Part shown: positions 8,239 to 15,732 of the stretch, piece by piece | Layout of the letters: every line of letters starts with the position of its first letter | Position numbering within the stretch: position 1 is the stretch's first letter | Source of the DNA: Bacteroidia bacterium | GTDB taxonomy: Bacteria; Bacteroidota; Bacteroidia; 2-12-FULL-35-15 | Length of the DNA: 33,503 nucleotides | Assembly: GCA_020051175.1 (NCBI GenBank) | Contig: JAGVJJ010000016.1 | Location: forward strand, 1 to 33,503 | Direction: 5' to 3' | The notes under the pieces: generated by a model | What the model was told of the DNA's origin: nothing | The model's database searches: none | What the model saw: the letters and a program-made list of their open reading frames with translations, nothing else | Made by a program: the position numbers and the translations under genes

Positions 8239-9444
8239 ATGAATCAAATAGTATACACAAAAATGGAAGGTAAAGAAGGCATTGATGCACTTTTTCTTTA
8301 TGCTACTGAAGGTATCCTGGTGGTAAATGATAAAGGCGAAATTACGCGTATAAATCCCAGCTCGGAAAGACTGTTTGGCTATGAGAAAGATGAGCTTATA
8401 GGCAAACGCATTGAGGTCCTTATACCCCGTAGGCTTTCGGAAAGGCATAAAGACCACCGGGAAAAATATGGCCATAACCCACATGCACGCTCCATGGGTT
8501 CGGGTATGGAATTATACGGATTAAAAAAAGACGGCTCTGAATTTCCTGTTGAAATCAGCCTCAGTCCATACTCTACTCCGGATGGTCGCTTTGTTATTGC
8601 ATTTATTGTAGATATAACGGTACGTAAGCAGGCTGAAGAAAAACTGAAAAATTACTCCACAGAACTGGAGAAACAGGTAAAAAACAGAACTTTAATTCTG
8701 GAAGAAGCTATTGAAGAACTGGAAAAAACAAAAAAAGATTTGAATAAAGCGCTTGACAAAGAAAAAGAACTGAATGAGCTCAAATCGCGCTTTGTATCCA
8801 TGGCCTCGCATGAATTCCGAACTCCCCTTACAACGATGATGTCGTCCCTTTCCCTGGTGACAAAATACGGTGAACAAAATGATAAATCAAGCCAGGCAAA
8901 ACATGTAAGCAAGATTAAAACGTCTATTAACAACCTTACAGACATATTGAATGACTTTTTATCTGTAAGTAAGCTGGAAGAAGGAAGAATAGAAAATGTA
9001 CCGGAAGAAATGAGCCTTAAATCATTTATTAGGGATATTATTGCCGAAATGCAGGCAATGGCGACAAACGGACAACAGCTTTCACATAAACATTCAGGCA
9101 GTGAAATAGCTTATCTGGATAAAAAATTATTGAAGAACGTACTTTTCAACCTGATTTCAAACGCAATTAAATTTTCTCCCTCCGGTTCTGAAATTGAAAT
9201 TGAAACCAGTGTAGGCAACTCTTCCGTAAAGATTTCAGTTAAGGACAACGGAATTGGCATTTCGCAAGAAGATCAGAAACATTTGTTCGAGCGCTTCTTC
9301 AGAGGAAAAAATGCAACCCATATACAAGGTACCGGTCTGGGATTAAATATTGTTCTGAAATATGCTGAGCTGATGAACGGGAAACTGGATTTTGAAAGTA
9401 TTGAAAATAAAGGAACTACATTCACCCTTATAATTCCACAGTAA
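8239..9444 (+). CDS. Cytoplasmic PAS-domain histidine kinase, probable sensor of the two-box regulon
   Basis: 401 aa, no membrane segment. PAS domain residues about 14-130 (ALFLYATEGILVVNDKGEI to AFIVDITVRKQAEEKL), then a coiled coil (about 132-182). HisKA follows with H-box MASHEFRTPL (phospho-acceptor H191), then HATPase_c with N-box NLISNAIKFSPSG, G1 DNGIGIS and G2 GTGLGL. The PAS resembles the FixL type. H70 in SERHKDH aligns with the proximal heme His of FixL (H200), but the FixL Arg220 position is Met here, and RH-containing PAS domains of this family often lack heme. A heme/O2 sensor is therefore possible but not shown. It is followed after 1 bp by its likely partner, the receiver-CRP protein. 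Confidence 0.9.
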   Translation: MNQIVYTKMEGKEGIDALFLYATEGILVVNDKGEITRINPSSERLFGYEKDELIGKRIEVLIPRRLSERHKDHREKYGHNPHARSMGSGMELYGLKKDGSEFPVEISLSPYSTPDGRFVIAFIVDITVRKQAEEKLKNYSTELEKQVKNRTLILEEAIEELEKTKKDLNKALDKEKELNELKSRFVSMASHEFRTPLTTMMSSLSLVTKYGEQNDKSSQAKHVSKIKTSINNLTDILNDFLSVSKLEEGRIENVPEEMSLKSFIRDIIAEMQAMATNGQQLSHKHSGSEIAYLDKKLLKNVLFNLISNAIKFSPSGSEIEIETSVGNSSVKISVKDNGIGISQEDQKHLFERFFRGKNATHIQGTGLGLNIVLKYAELMNGKLDFESIENKGTTFTLIIPQ

Positions 9445-9445
9445 C

Positions 9446-10504
9446 ATGAAGAAAATACTTTTGATCGAAGATAATAACGATGTGCGTGAAAATACGGCAG
9501 AGATCCTGACATTGGCCCAATACAATGTGATTACTGCCAAAAACGGTAAAGAAGGTGTTGAACTTGCTCAAAAAGAAAAACCCGATTTAATTATTTGTGA
9601 TATCATGATGCCGGTACTTGACGGACATGGCGTACTGCACCTTCTATCCAAGAATGAGGAAACATCCGGTATCCCGTTTATATTTCTAACTGCCAAGGCA
9701 GAACGCAGTGATTTCCGGAAAGGTATGGAAATGGGTGCCGATGATTATCTCACCAAGCCTTTTGACGATGTGGAGCTGCTGAATGCAATTGAAAGCAGAT
9801 TAAAAAAGAACGATATACTAAAAAAAGAGTTTACCAAAAACATCAGTGGAATTAATGATTTTATTAATGAAGCAAAAGGAATTGACTCGTTGAAAAGGCT
9901 CTCAGAACAAAGGGACGTACGGATTTACAAAAAGAAAGACGATATCTACCGGGAAGGCTCCTATCCTAAGGGAATTTACTTTGTAAATAAAGGCAAAGTA
10001 AAAATATACCACTCCAATGATATGGGAAAAGAACTGATTACAGAACTGCACAAGGAAGGTGACTTTTTCGGATATGTATCCCTTTTGCAGGATGAAAAAT
10101 ATACCAGTTCTGCCACAGCACTGGAGGATTCTGAAGTTTATATGATTCCCAAAGATGATTTCTTTACACTCATTTACAAAAATGCCGAAGTGTCACGTAA
10201 ATTCATTGAAATACTTTCCAATAATCTGCACGAAAACCAGAAACAGCTTGTAAAGCTTGCATATAACTCAGTGCGTAAAAGAGTGGCGGAAGCACTTGTG
10301 AAGCTTTCTGATAAATACAAAAAGGAGGGTGAGCAGAAATTCAGCATGAATGTATCCCGGGAAGATCTTGCAAACCTGGTAGGAACCGCTACGGAGACTG
10401 TAATTCGTACACTCAGCGATTTTAAGGAAGATAAGTATATAGAGATATCTGGAGGAACCATTACCATCCTTAACTATGATAAGCTGGCGAAAATGAAAAA
10501 CTGA
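9446..10504 (+). CDS. Receiver-CRP/FNR fusion transcription factor, candidate master regulator
   Basis: 352 aa. The receiver domain (about 1-120) has acidic pocket E8/D9, phospho-acceptor D52 (IICDIMMP), T82 and K104. A CRP-type beta-barrel follows (about 152-250: GIYFVNKGKVKIYH, GDFFGYVSLLQDE), then a dimer helix and an HTH_Crp domain (about 270-340). The recognition helix TATETVIRTLSDF keeps Glu317 and Arg321, which align with CRP E181/R185 and FNR E209/R213, the residues that read the TGA core. FNR S212 is Ile320. The cAMP ligands of CRP (E72, R82) align with Tyr210 and Thr220, and C51 is the only cysteine. So neither cAMP nor an FNR-type 4Fe-4S cluster is expected; control by phosphorylation fits better. 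ATG lies 1 bp after the kinase stop. Confidence 0.9.
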   Translation: MKKILLIEDNNDVRENTAEILTLAQYNVITAKNGKEGVELAQKEKPDLIICDIMMPVLDGHGVLHLLSKNEETSGIPFIFLTAKAERSDFRKGMEMGADDYLTKPFDDVELLNAIESRLKKNDILKKEFTKNISGINDFINEAKGIDSLKRLSEQRDVRIYKKKDDIYREGSYPKGIYFVNKGKVKIYHSNDMGKELITELHKEGDFFGYVSLLQDEKYTSSATALEDSEVYMIPKDDFFTLIYKNAEVSRKFIEILSNNLHENQKQLVKLAYNSVRKRVAEALVKLSDKYKKEGEQKFSMNVSREDLANLVGTATETVIRTLSDFKEDKYIEISGGTITILNYDKLAKMKN

Positions 10505-10554
10505 GCACGGAAGAGCACATTTTTCCAAAGAATTACAGAAAAACGTGCGTTAAC

Positions 10555-10619
10555 TGATAATAATCACACCCTTTCCTGACAGCACTCATTTTATAGAGAA
10601 TATACTCCCATTACTTTTG
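10555..10619 (+). promoter_or_regulatory. Two-box promoter of the doxX-like gene
   Basis: Distal box TGATAATAATCA (10555-10566, centre 10560.5), proximal box TGACAGCACTCA (10577-10588, centre 10582.5) and -7 element TACTTTTG (10612-10619). Spacing is 22 bp between boxes and 36.5 bp from proximal centre to the final G, as in the other four promoters. The proximal box with flanks, CTGACAGCACTCAT, matches the proximal ccoS box, CTGACTCCACTCAT, at all but two bases, both inside the spacer. Confidence 0.8.
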
Positions 10620-10641
10620 TTTCATATTAATAATTGAAACA

Positions 10642-11076
10642 ATGGAAGTAATTTTACAGGGCCATGAAGCCGCAGCTGCTTTCGCAGCCAGGGTATTTCT
10701 CGGAACATTATTCTTCTTTCAGGGATATGATGCCGTATTTAACATTAAAGTTAAAAATATTGTAAATACCTATCAAACCACTTTCTCAAACAAGGGGATT
10801 CCCCGAATCCTAATTAAGACCGGTGTATGGTTTACTTCCTATACAGAACTTATTGCCGGAGCTTTGCTTGTTGCAGGACTCATTAAATATTTCGCTCTTT
10901 ACCTGCTGGGAGTTAACCTGATTGTTGCTTCTGTAGCATTTAGCATTACTCAGCCCATGTGGGACATGCGCTTTGTATTTCCCCGCCTGGCTCTGCTTGT
11001 TTTTCTCCTTGCAATCCCAACAACCTGGGATATATGGACGCTCGATAGTTTAATAAATTGTATCAAACAACCCTAA
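10642..11076 (+). CDS. DoxX-family membrane protein
   Basis: 144 aa with four predicted membrane helices (about 12-30, 66-86, 90-108 and 115-135). The N-terminal pattern (AAAFAARVFLGTLFFFQGYD) and the mid-helix TELIAGALLVAGL follow the DoxX/DoxD-like fold. DoxX proteins are linked to redox and thiol stress in several bacteria, but the substrate of this one is unknown. The promoter at 10555-10619 places it in the oxygen-limitation regulon. A small conserved gene follows after 10 bp, so the two form an operon. Confidence 0.75.
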   Translation: MEVILQGHEAAAAFAARVFLGTLFFFQGYDAVFNIKVKNIVNTYQTTFSNKGIPRILIKTGVWFTSYTELIAGALLVAGLIKYFALYLLGVNLIVASVAFSITQPMWDMRFVFPRLALLVFLLAIPTTWDIWTLDSLINCIKQP

Positions 11077-11086
11077 AAACTGTAAT

Positions 11087-11458
11087 ATGAAAATCACGAT
11101 CAACGACAACAGAAAAATTTCTGTTTTGCAGGAAGAATTTAATACAGTTTTTCCCTACCTCAAAATTGAATTTTTTTCAAAGCCACATTTGGCGGGTAGA
11201 GGCTCAGCAAAACAGTATATGAATCCCAACAGTAAAACACTTGGTGAATGCCGCACCATTCATAACAAAGGAGAGTTGATTATCAATCCTCAAACAACCG
11301 TTGCGGATCTTGAGGAGAGTTTCCGTAAACTGTATGGTTTAAGCGTGCAGGTATTTAGAAAATCCGGAAAAGTGTGGCTGGAAACTACTGTCACTGATAA
11401 TTGGACACTTGAAGAACAAAACCTCCAGGGTGAAGCTCTGAGTAAAAAAGCCGTTTGA
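11087..11458 (+). CDS. Small conserved Bacteroidota protein of unknown function (123 aa)
   Basis: I do not recognise a named family. The protein is soluble, with no signal or membrane helix. It begins with a beta/alpha pattern (MKITINDNRKISVLQEEFN), has a basic middle (FFSKPHLAGRGSAKQYM), a central LGECRTIHNKGEL, and a well-structured C-terminal half with KLYGLSVQVFRKSGKVWLET then VTDNWTLEEQNLQGE. As I recall, similar proteins are widespread in Bacteroidota; that is memory, not a search. It follows doxX by 10 bp and has no promoter of its own, so it should be co-expressed from the two-box promoter. Confidence 0.7.
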   Translation: MKITINDNRKISVLQEEFNTVFPYLKIEFFSKPHLAGRGSAKQYMNPNSKTLGECRTIHNKGELIINPQTTVADLEESFRKLYGLSVQVFRKSGKVWLETTVTDNWTLEEQNLQGEALSKKAV

Positions 11459-11522
11459 GATGCACTGATACAAATAGCAAGTTAGTATAACACACCTACA
11501 ATTAATAATTCCATACGAACCT

Positions 11523-11837
11523 ATGAAAGTTGCAAAAAAACAGTTGATAAAAGAGCAGGATATTTTAGAACTTTCTGAAATGCTTAAAGCAATAGCACAT
11601 CCGGCACGAGTAGCGATCATGTGCCTGATATGCAATAGCGCAGAAGGCAAGCTCACTGTAAAATGTATTTATGATGAACTGCAAATGGCACAACCTGTAA
11701 TATCCCGGCATTTGGGGATACTGAAAAACAGCGGCCTACTGGAAAGACTAATTGAAAGCTCAAAAACATATTATACATTAAATGATAAAAATAAAAACGT
11801 AAGACATATTTCTAAGTGTTTCAGAGCTCTGAAATAA
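11523..11837 (+). CDS. ArsR/SmtB-family winged-helix regulator
   Basis: 104 aa. The pattern LSEMLKAIAHPARVAIMCLI is the classic ArsR opening. A winged HTH follows (about 40-85), with recognition helix QPVISRHLGILKNSGLLERL and wing SSKTYYTL. The ELCVCDL metal box of ArsR is not present; cysteines sit at about residues 36, 39 and 50 and near the C-terminus, so a thiol or metal signal is possible but unproven. It lies just upstream of a broken TauE/SafE permease gene, a pairing often seen for sulfur- or thiol-responsive ArsR regulators. The target it once served appears to be lost. Confidence 0.82.
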   Translation: MKVAKKQLIKEQDILELSEMLKAIAHPARVAIMCLICNSAEGKLTVKCIYDELQMAQPVISRHLGILKNSGLLERLIESSKTYYTLNDKNKNVRHISKCFRALK

Positions 11838-11853
11838 ATTAAAACAAAGAACA

Positions 11854-12535
11854 ATAGAATCTCTCGTATACTTTACACTACTGGCTTTACTTCCTGAAGT
11901 TTTAGTAACGACAGGCGGATTTGGCTCTTCGCAATTTTTTTGCACCTCTTACAGGTATTTCACCCGTCCGGCAATATTTCCAAAACAGCTTATTCAGACA
12001 GGGATTTGATGAAAAACATGTCATCAACATGGGAATTCCTGTAGTTGTATTTGTTGTTGCAGGTGCGCCTGTTTCAGCAAATATATCAATACCTCTCTCC
12101 TGCAAACATTACTAGCCTGATTTTTTATATCTATCAGCCTGTTACTACTTATTTTCAATTTTTTTTCCATACCGGCTACTGCATTTAACTCAAGGAGTGG
12201 CGGAGCATTGTCCGGAATAACTGCAGGCCTGTTAGGTACAGGAGGAGCTATCCGTGGGTTAGCACTTGCGCCTTCAATCCGCAGAAAGAAGCGTTTATCG
12301 CCACTTCTGCCATTATTGATTTAGGAATTGATCAGCAGAAGCGTTGTTTATTTTTCAAACGGATACATGCATAAAAGATTTCTATTCGATTCCCATACTT
12401 TTTTGCTCTTGGACTAACAGGAACTTTTTAGGCAAAAGGCTATTACATTTCTTCACACAACAACAGTTTAAGTACTATGCGCTTACTCTTATTGTTTTAA
12501 TCGGAACAGTCATGCCGACAAAAAAAATAGCGTAA
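11854..12535 (+). pseudogene. Decayed TauE/SafE (TSUP) permease
   Basis: Pieces of one membrane permease appear in order but in different frames. From an ATA in place of ATG (11854): ESLVYFTLLALLPEVL, GGFGSSQFF, then LFRQGFDEKHVINMG and PVVVFVVAGA, ending at TAG 12113-12115. In another frame around 11940-11970 a fragment reads FHPSGNISK. After 12115 a third frame gives LLLLIFNFF, then SGGALSGITAGLLGTGGAIR; FNPQKEAFIATSAIIDLGID then appears in a shifted frame. Later VVYFSNGYMHKR and FLGKRLLHFFTQQQFKYY lie in further frames. This is the TSUP order, including the GLLGTGGAIRG motif, interrupted by at least four frameshifts, an in-frame stop and a lost start. Several changes look like single-base indels, so recent decay rather than sequencing error is likely, but a read check would settle it. 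Confidence 0.85.
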
Positions 12536-12589
12536 TATACCAACTACCGACAGCAACAACCCACTTAACATCCACCTTTTCTTAAAAAC

Positions 12590-12654
12590 TGACAAAAGTC
12601 ATATAACTAGCTGATTTAGCTCAATCTTCGGACATAGAAGATTATGAATCTTTG
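12590..12654 (+). promoter_or_regulatory. Two-box promoter of the receiver-DHp gene
   Basis: Distal box TGACAAAAGTCA (12590-12601, centre 12595.5), proximal box TGATTTAGCTCA (12612-12623, centre 12617.5). The -7-like element AATCTTTG (12647-12654) has one mismatch to TAnnTTTG. Centre spacing is 22 bp, and proximal centre to final G is 36.5 bp, identical to the other four. The leader to the ATG at 12743 is about 80 nt, longer than in the others. Confidence 0.72.
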
Positions 12655-12742
12655 TAGTGGCATATAACTATCTATATACCGGTATTCACAAACTGGATAA
12701 TTAAACAACCCGGGAACATCAAACCACTAATAAAGGATTTTT

Positions 12743-13399
12743 ATGAAGACAATACTTATTATTGAAGACAACAGACCTATTCTGGAAAACATAGCAGAAA
12801 TTCTCTGCTTAGCCGGTTATAATATAATTGAAGCCGAGAATGGACTTATCGGGATTGAAATTGCAAAAAAACAAATTCCGGATTTAATACTTTGCGATGT
12901 GCTAATGCCTGAGGCTGATGGTTATACAGTACTTACCGAGCTTTCGAAACATCCTTTAACCTCAGAAATTCCGTTTATATTCCTAACCTCAAAAGTAGAT
13001 GTTAATGACAAATTCAAAGGATTACATCTTGGAGCTGATGACTACTTGCACAAACCCTTTAACGAAAATATACTTTTAATAACCATTCAAAACAAACTAC
13101 AAAAAAGCGACCTCACAAGAAGCAAGGTAGAGCAGGAACATTTGGCATTTATAAATGCACTTGAAAGTATTCTTTTTATGACTTCCCACAATGTAAGAGG
13201 TCCCCTATGCCGGATTCTAGGACTCATAAACATATTGGCAAAAAGTGATATTACGAAGGCTGAAGAGCTAAAAAAAATTATGACTTATGCCGAAATGAGT
13301 GCTGCAGACATAGATACCTTTACAAAAGAACTTACAATCTACACACACAAAGCTCTGACAGAATACAAAAACAAAGTAAAGCAAAATATGGAAAATTAA
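12743..13399 (+). CDS. Orphan receiver-DHp protein lacking a kinase catalytic domain
   Basis: 218 aa. The receiver (about 1-120) has D9, phospho-acceptor D52 (LILCDVLMP) and K104, and is clearly a paralogue of the receiver in the 9446-10504 protein (shared IPFIFLT, LGADDYL, KPF). The C-terminal part (about 130-205) looks like a Bacteroidota HisKA/DHp helical hairpin: FMTSHNVRGPLCRILGLINI places a phosphorylatable His at residue 149, followed by a second helix (KKIMTYAEMSAADIDTFTKEL). No N, G1 or G2 boxes follow; the frame ends with EYKNKVKQNMEN and a TAA. No HATPase remnant is visible in the next 110 bp, so it appears to be a complete protein rather than a truncated hybrid kinase. It could act as a phosphotransfer intermediate or sink. 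Confidence 0.8.
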   Translation: MKTILIIEDNRPILENIAEILCLAGYNIIEAENGLIGIEIAKKQIPDLILCDVLMPEADGYTVLTELSKHPLTSEIPFIFLTSKVDVNDKFKGLHLGADDYLHKPFNENILLITIQNKLQKSDLTRSKVEQEHLAFINALESILFMTSHNVRGPLCRILGLINILAKSDITKAEELKKIMTYAEMSAADIDTFTKELTIYTHKALTEYKNKVKQNMEN

Positions 13400-13511
13400 A
13401 AGCAAGACCTAAATTCAGGAACAGCAGTTATCATTTAAATTAAGAATAGCTTGCACAAATAAGCTCTAACCGCTCTGCTCTATCAGATAATTTTCTGACA
13501 CACAACGCACC

Positions 13512-15545
13512 CTACTCCAGTACCACCCTGTGCGTTTGCTTTATTCCGTTTGAATTTGTTTCAATAAAATAAACACCACGTTCCTCATTGGTCAGATCCA
13601 CGGATGCAGTAAGCCCTGACATCTGTATCATACGTATCAAACGCCCGTCAGCGCTGAATATATTAATACCTGTGTTCTTTTGCTCACTGCCGAATTGCAT
13701 GTAAATAACCCCGTTGCCAGGATTCGGAAAAATAGTTACATTGTTGTTTTTTGCATTCTGTTTGTTTATACCAGTCCCGGCAAAAGCAATGCATTCAGAT
13801 GTATCAACACAACCATTTTTACTGATAATTACTGCATACATACCATTTACGGATGGCGTGAAACTGACGGATGTTTCTTCGTAGACTTGCGCATCAGCAC
13901 CACAGTTGTACCATTGGTAAACAGCTCCGGGTTCATTAGAGCTGAGCGTATTGCCATTCTGGGTTAGCGTGGTATCCAGTGCAACAATTGTTAAATTAAT
14001 GGTTATAGTACTGTCACAACCAGAACTGTTGCCAATCACATCAGTATAAGTACCGCTTGAAGCGTAGGTATTTCCGGCAGGTGACAAATAGCTATGACAA
14101 CTTGTTACGTTAATAGTCGCACTTGTATTTACGCAGGAATACTGCCATACAAAAGCATCAATATCCCCGGCCGAAACATGTGTATCAACAGCTGAACCTA
14201 CAGCAAAATCAACGCTTGAACCAAAATAGCCTGTAACATATACAGTATTTAGCGCTGCAGCAATAGCGTGGCTGGTAGCATGTCCGGCACCGTCACCAAA
14301 TGTTTTGGTCCAGCGGTAATTGCCATTCGCATCTAATTTCTGCACGAATACATCACCATCTGTAAAATTGTGATTGTCTGTTCCGGTACCACTATCAAAA
14401 TCTACAATTGCATTATAATACCCGGTCGTATATATGTTTCCGGATACATCAGCTGCAAGTGCCACTGCATAGTCATCTCCCGCACCGCCAAAAGTATTTA
14501 CCCACAGCAGGTTACCGGCATTGTCCATCTCCAGGATAAATACATCGTGCATTCCATTAACCGTTTTGCTGGTAACTCCAGCACCCGGATCAAAATCTAC
14601 TGTGCCTGAAAATGCGCCCATAATATAAATGGTATTATCCGGACTGATTGTTACCCCAAAGGCTTCATCATCATCAGCTCCACCAAAGGTTTTGGCCCAA
14701 AGCAAATCCCCGGAAATATTTAGTTTTACAATGTATACATCATAACTGCCATTAGAAACATGGCTTTCTGTACCTGCACCCGGATCAAAATCAACCGTAT
14801 TCAAAAAAAGCCCTGTTACATATACGTTCCCGGCCGGATCTGTGGTTAGTGAATAACCATAATCGGTGCTGGAGCCACCAAAGGTTTTTGCCCACTGGAA
14901 ATTACCGGAAGCATCCATTTTCTGAATATAAATATCGGCCCAACCGTTAGAAGTATGAATATCTGTTCCGGCACTCGGGTCAAAATCCACAGCACCTGTA
15001 TAATTACCTGTAACAAACACATTATCAAGAATATCCGTAGTCACCGCACGACTGTAATCATCTGCCAGCGAATCACCAAAAGTTCTTACCCATAGAAGGT
15101 TGCCTGAAGCATCCAGTTTCTGAACAAAAATATCGTTTCCACCGGTTGAAACCTGCATGGCAACACCTGCTCCGGGATCAAAATCAGTACTGTCATGAAA
15201 GCTACCTGTAACAATAATATTTCCGGAAACATCAGCTGTTATGGAAACTGGATTGGCTTCAAATGTTTTTACCCATACCAGGCTGCCGGCTGCATCCAGT
15301 TTTTGTATAAATGCATCCGGATTATTGGGATCGGCATGTGCGGTAAGCATTGTAGTTCCTGTACCCGGATCAAAATCTACAGTACCCTGGAACGTTCCGG
15401 TAATGTATACATTGCCAGAAGCATCTGTCGCGATGGATTGCGGGTTATCAGAAAGCGGCCCGCCAAAAGTTATTGTCTGGTAACTTTGGGCAAAGGCTGC
15501 CATTGTTATCAATAGTAAAATTATAGAAAGTGTAATTTTTCGCAT
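13512..15545 (-). CDS. Secreted SBBP/beta-propeller-repeat protein with T9SS sorting domain
   Basis: 677 aa. Signal peptide about 1-19 (KITLSIILLLITMAAFA). Residues about 22-465 contain seven repeats of about 60 residues, each with a GNVYVTG-like strand and a VDFDPG motif (the last two degenerate: VDFDSG, VDFAVG), plus a QKLDASGNLLWVKTFG strand. This is the SBBP pattern of a beta-propeller or beta-solenoid. A short Ig/adhesin-like stretch follows (SATINVTSCHSYLSPAG, GCDSTITINLTI). The C-terminal about 75 residues (VTIFPNPGNGVIYMQF to HRVVLE) are a type A T9SS sorting domain. The protein should cross the outer membrane through T9SS and be released or anchored at the surface. The binding target is unknown. 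Confidence 0.87.
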   Translation of the reverse strand: MRKITLSIILLLITMAAFAQSYQTITFGGPLSDNPQSIATDASGNVYITGTFQGTVDFDPGTGTTMLTAHADPNNPDAFIQKLDAAGSLVWVKTFEANPVSITADVSGNIIVTGSFHDSTDFDPGAGVAMQVSTGGNDIFVQKLDASGNLLWVRTFGDSLADDYSRAVTTDILDNVFVTGNYTGAVDFDPSAGTDIHTSNGWADIYIQKMDASGNFQWAKTFGGSSTDYGYSLTTDPAGNVYVTGLFLNTVDFDPGAGTESHVSNGSYDVYIVKLNISGDLLWAKTFGGADDDEAFGVTISPDNTIYIMGAFSGTVDFDPGAGVTSKTVNGMHDVFILEMDNAGNLLWVNTFGGAGDDYAVALAADVSGNIYTTGYYNAIVDFDSGTGTDNHNFTDGDVFVQKLDANGNYRWTKTFGDGAGHATSHAIAAALNTVYVTGYFGSSVDFAVGSAVDTHVSAGDIDAFVWQYSCVNTSATINVTSCHSYLSPAGNTYASSGTYTDVIGNSSGCDSTITINLTIVALDTTLTQNGNTLSSNEPGAVYQWYNCGADAQVYEETSVSFTPSVNGMYAVIISKNGCVDTSECIAFAGTGINKQNAKNNNVTIFPNPGNGVIYMQFGSEQKNTGINIFSADGRLIRMIQMSGLTASVDLTNEERGVYFIETNSNGIKQTHRVVLE

Positions 15546-15674
15546 GTTCCGGCTTTGTTTTATGATTTTTCAACTGTATGGCATCTTTTAAGAGTGCTTT
15601 CAGCTCTAATCAGTTAAAACTTAATGCCATGCTCATTTCACTCAATTTCAGGCAAACACGTTACGGGTATACAT

Positions 15675-15715
15675 AAAAAAACTCCGGTGAAGAATTAACC
15701 TCACCGGAGTTTTTA
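15675..15715. terminator. Hairpin terminator, likely bidirectional
   Basis: ACTCCGGTGA (15681-15690) pairs with TCACCGGAGT (15701-15710) around a 10-nt loop, flanked by A6 on one side and T5 on the other. On the minus strand it lies just beyond the stop of the 15733-17682 gene and ends in a T-run, so it should terminate that transcript. Confidence 0.82.
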
Positions 15716-15732
15716 AAGCAGTATCCTGCTAA

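Noticed and set aside
8239..8650. Firm call of a heme-binding FixL sensor
   Set aside because: H70 aligns with the FixL heme His, but the Arg220 position is Met and many PAS domains of this type are heme-free. Kept only as a possibility.
9446..10504. FNR-type oxygen sensor
   Set aside because: The four Fe-S cysteines are absent (only C51 in the whole protein), and an N-terminal receiver replaces the sensory segment.
12344..12535. A 63-codon open frame that could be a small gene
   Set aside because: Its translation is the C-terminal end of the TauE/SafE pseudogene (FLGKRLLHFFTQQQFKYY), not an independent gene.
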